From Deltaproteobacteria bacterium (lineage in GTDB: Bacteria; Desulfobacterota; Desulfobacteria; Desulfobacterales; JAFDCJ01), in NCBI GenBank assembly GCA_024277475.1, contig JAJRVC010000209.1, forward strand, positions 1 through 22,798: a stretch of 22,798 bases of DNA, given 5' to 3'. This document shows, piece by piece, positions 22,682 through 22,798 of the stretch (position 1 is its first letter; every line of letters begins with the position of its first letter). The notes below the pieces were generated by a model. It had not been told where the DNA came from. It made no database searches and worked only from the letters and a program-made list of their open reading frames with translations. Position numbers and translations under genes: made by a program.

Positions 22682-22779
22682 TTTTTTCTCTGAGCGGCGT
22701 TCTCCGCGGGTTTACGTCTGCGAAGTACGAAAAGTACGTCTCAACGTAAACCCTTGTGCGGCCTTGCTCAGAGAAAAAA
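22682..22779. repeat. Large imperfect palindromic element
   Basis: An outer perfect 14-bp stem, TTTTTTCTCTGAGC with GCTCAGAGAAAAAA (22682-22695 and 22766-22779), encloses an inner perfect 10-bp stem, GGGTTTACGT with ACGTAAACCC (22708-22717 and 22744-22753), and a small GTAC-GAAAA-GTAC tip. The T run leads and the A run trails on both strands, which is the wrong way round for a terminator. It resembles a small non-autonomous palindromic repeat or MITE and lies just upstream of the kinase gene. Confidence 0.75.
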
Positions 22780-22798
22780 TTGCTCATTTCTGAATTGG

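Noticed and set aside
22682..22779. Bidirectional terminator.
   Set aside because: The T run precedes and the A run follows the stem on both strands, the reverse of a rho-independent terminator.

Overview
The window looks like chromosome of an anaerobic sulfur-metabolising bacterium, most likely a sulfate-reducing Desulfobacterota (Desulfobacteria-type). The evidence is a true DsrC with both C-terminal cysteines, an Ahb-type siroheme decarboxylase subunit of the alternative heme pathway, a large Hdr/Flx/Nuo-like flavin-based electron-transfer operon, and two genes with in-frame UGA codons at positions where selenocysteine is known in these families (HdrA and MvhD). Nearly every gene is on the minus strand; only the left-edge fragment and a vapBC pair are on the plus strand.

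Left part (1-5,000): the tail of a TPR protein cut by the window edge, a VapBC toxin-antitoxin pair with its own promoter and operator-like palindrome, then on the minus strand mutL (endonuclease-type, with microrepeat DNA inside its linker), an uncharacterised six-helix membrane protein, and a nitrilase-superfamily gene whose frame is interrupted by a UGA 43 codons before its natural end. Next (5,250-6,260) come an AhbA/AhbB-type protein and a YjbQ-family protein.

Core (6,378-17,126, transcribed right to left): a sigma70-like promoter at about 17,100 precedes a stand-alone 129-residue selenocysteine-containing HdrA N-terminal (FAD Rossmann) fragment, then nuoE-like, nuoF-like, a 1085-residue NuoG-type/HdrA fusion with two HdrA modules, selenoprotein mvhD (flxD-like), an FrhB/FlxC-like ferredoxin, flxB-like, flxA-like and finally dsrC with its own promoter and a strong terminator. 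The first HdrA module of the 1085-residue protein lacks exactly the Rossmann/selenocysteine segment that the small first gene encodes, so the two look like a split HdrA. The set has two NAD(P)H sites (NuoF-like and FlxA-like) and many Fe-S clusters but no HdrB or HdrC, so the inferred role is flavin-based electron bifurcation or confurcation between NAD(P)H, ferredoxin and a thiol/disulfide partner, with DsrC a candidate.

Right part (17,693-22,638): a regulatory block made of a histidine kinase with an N-terminal Rossmann-like domain and a Cys/His-rich PAS domain, an overlapping NtrC-type sigma54 activator, a good sigma54 promoter, and a double-receiver protein whose middle carries a duplicated four-cysteine module. 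The block sits directly upstream of the electron-transfer operon and may sense redox state for it (inference).

A second theme is repeats. Many short, degenerate tandem 'microrepeat' tracts of different families lie in the gaps. One tract is in frame inside mutL, one pair flanks a decayed four-helix-bundle gene that splits the operon between hdrA and mvhD, and a composite repeat occurs twice about 14 kb apart.
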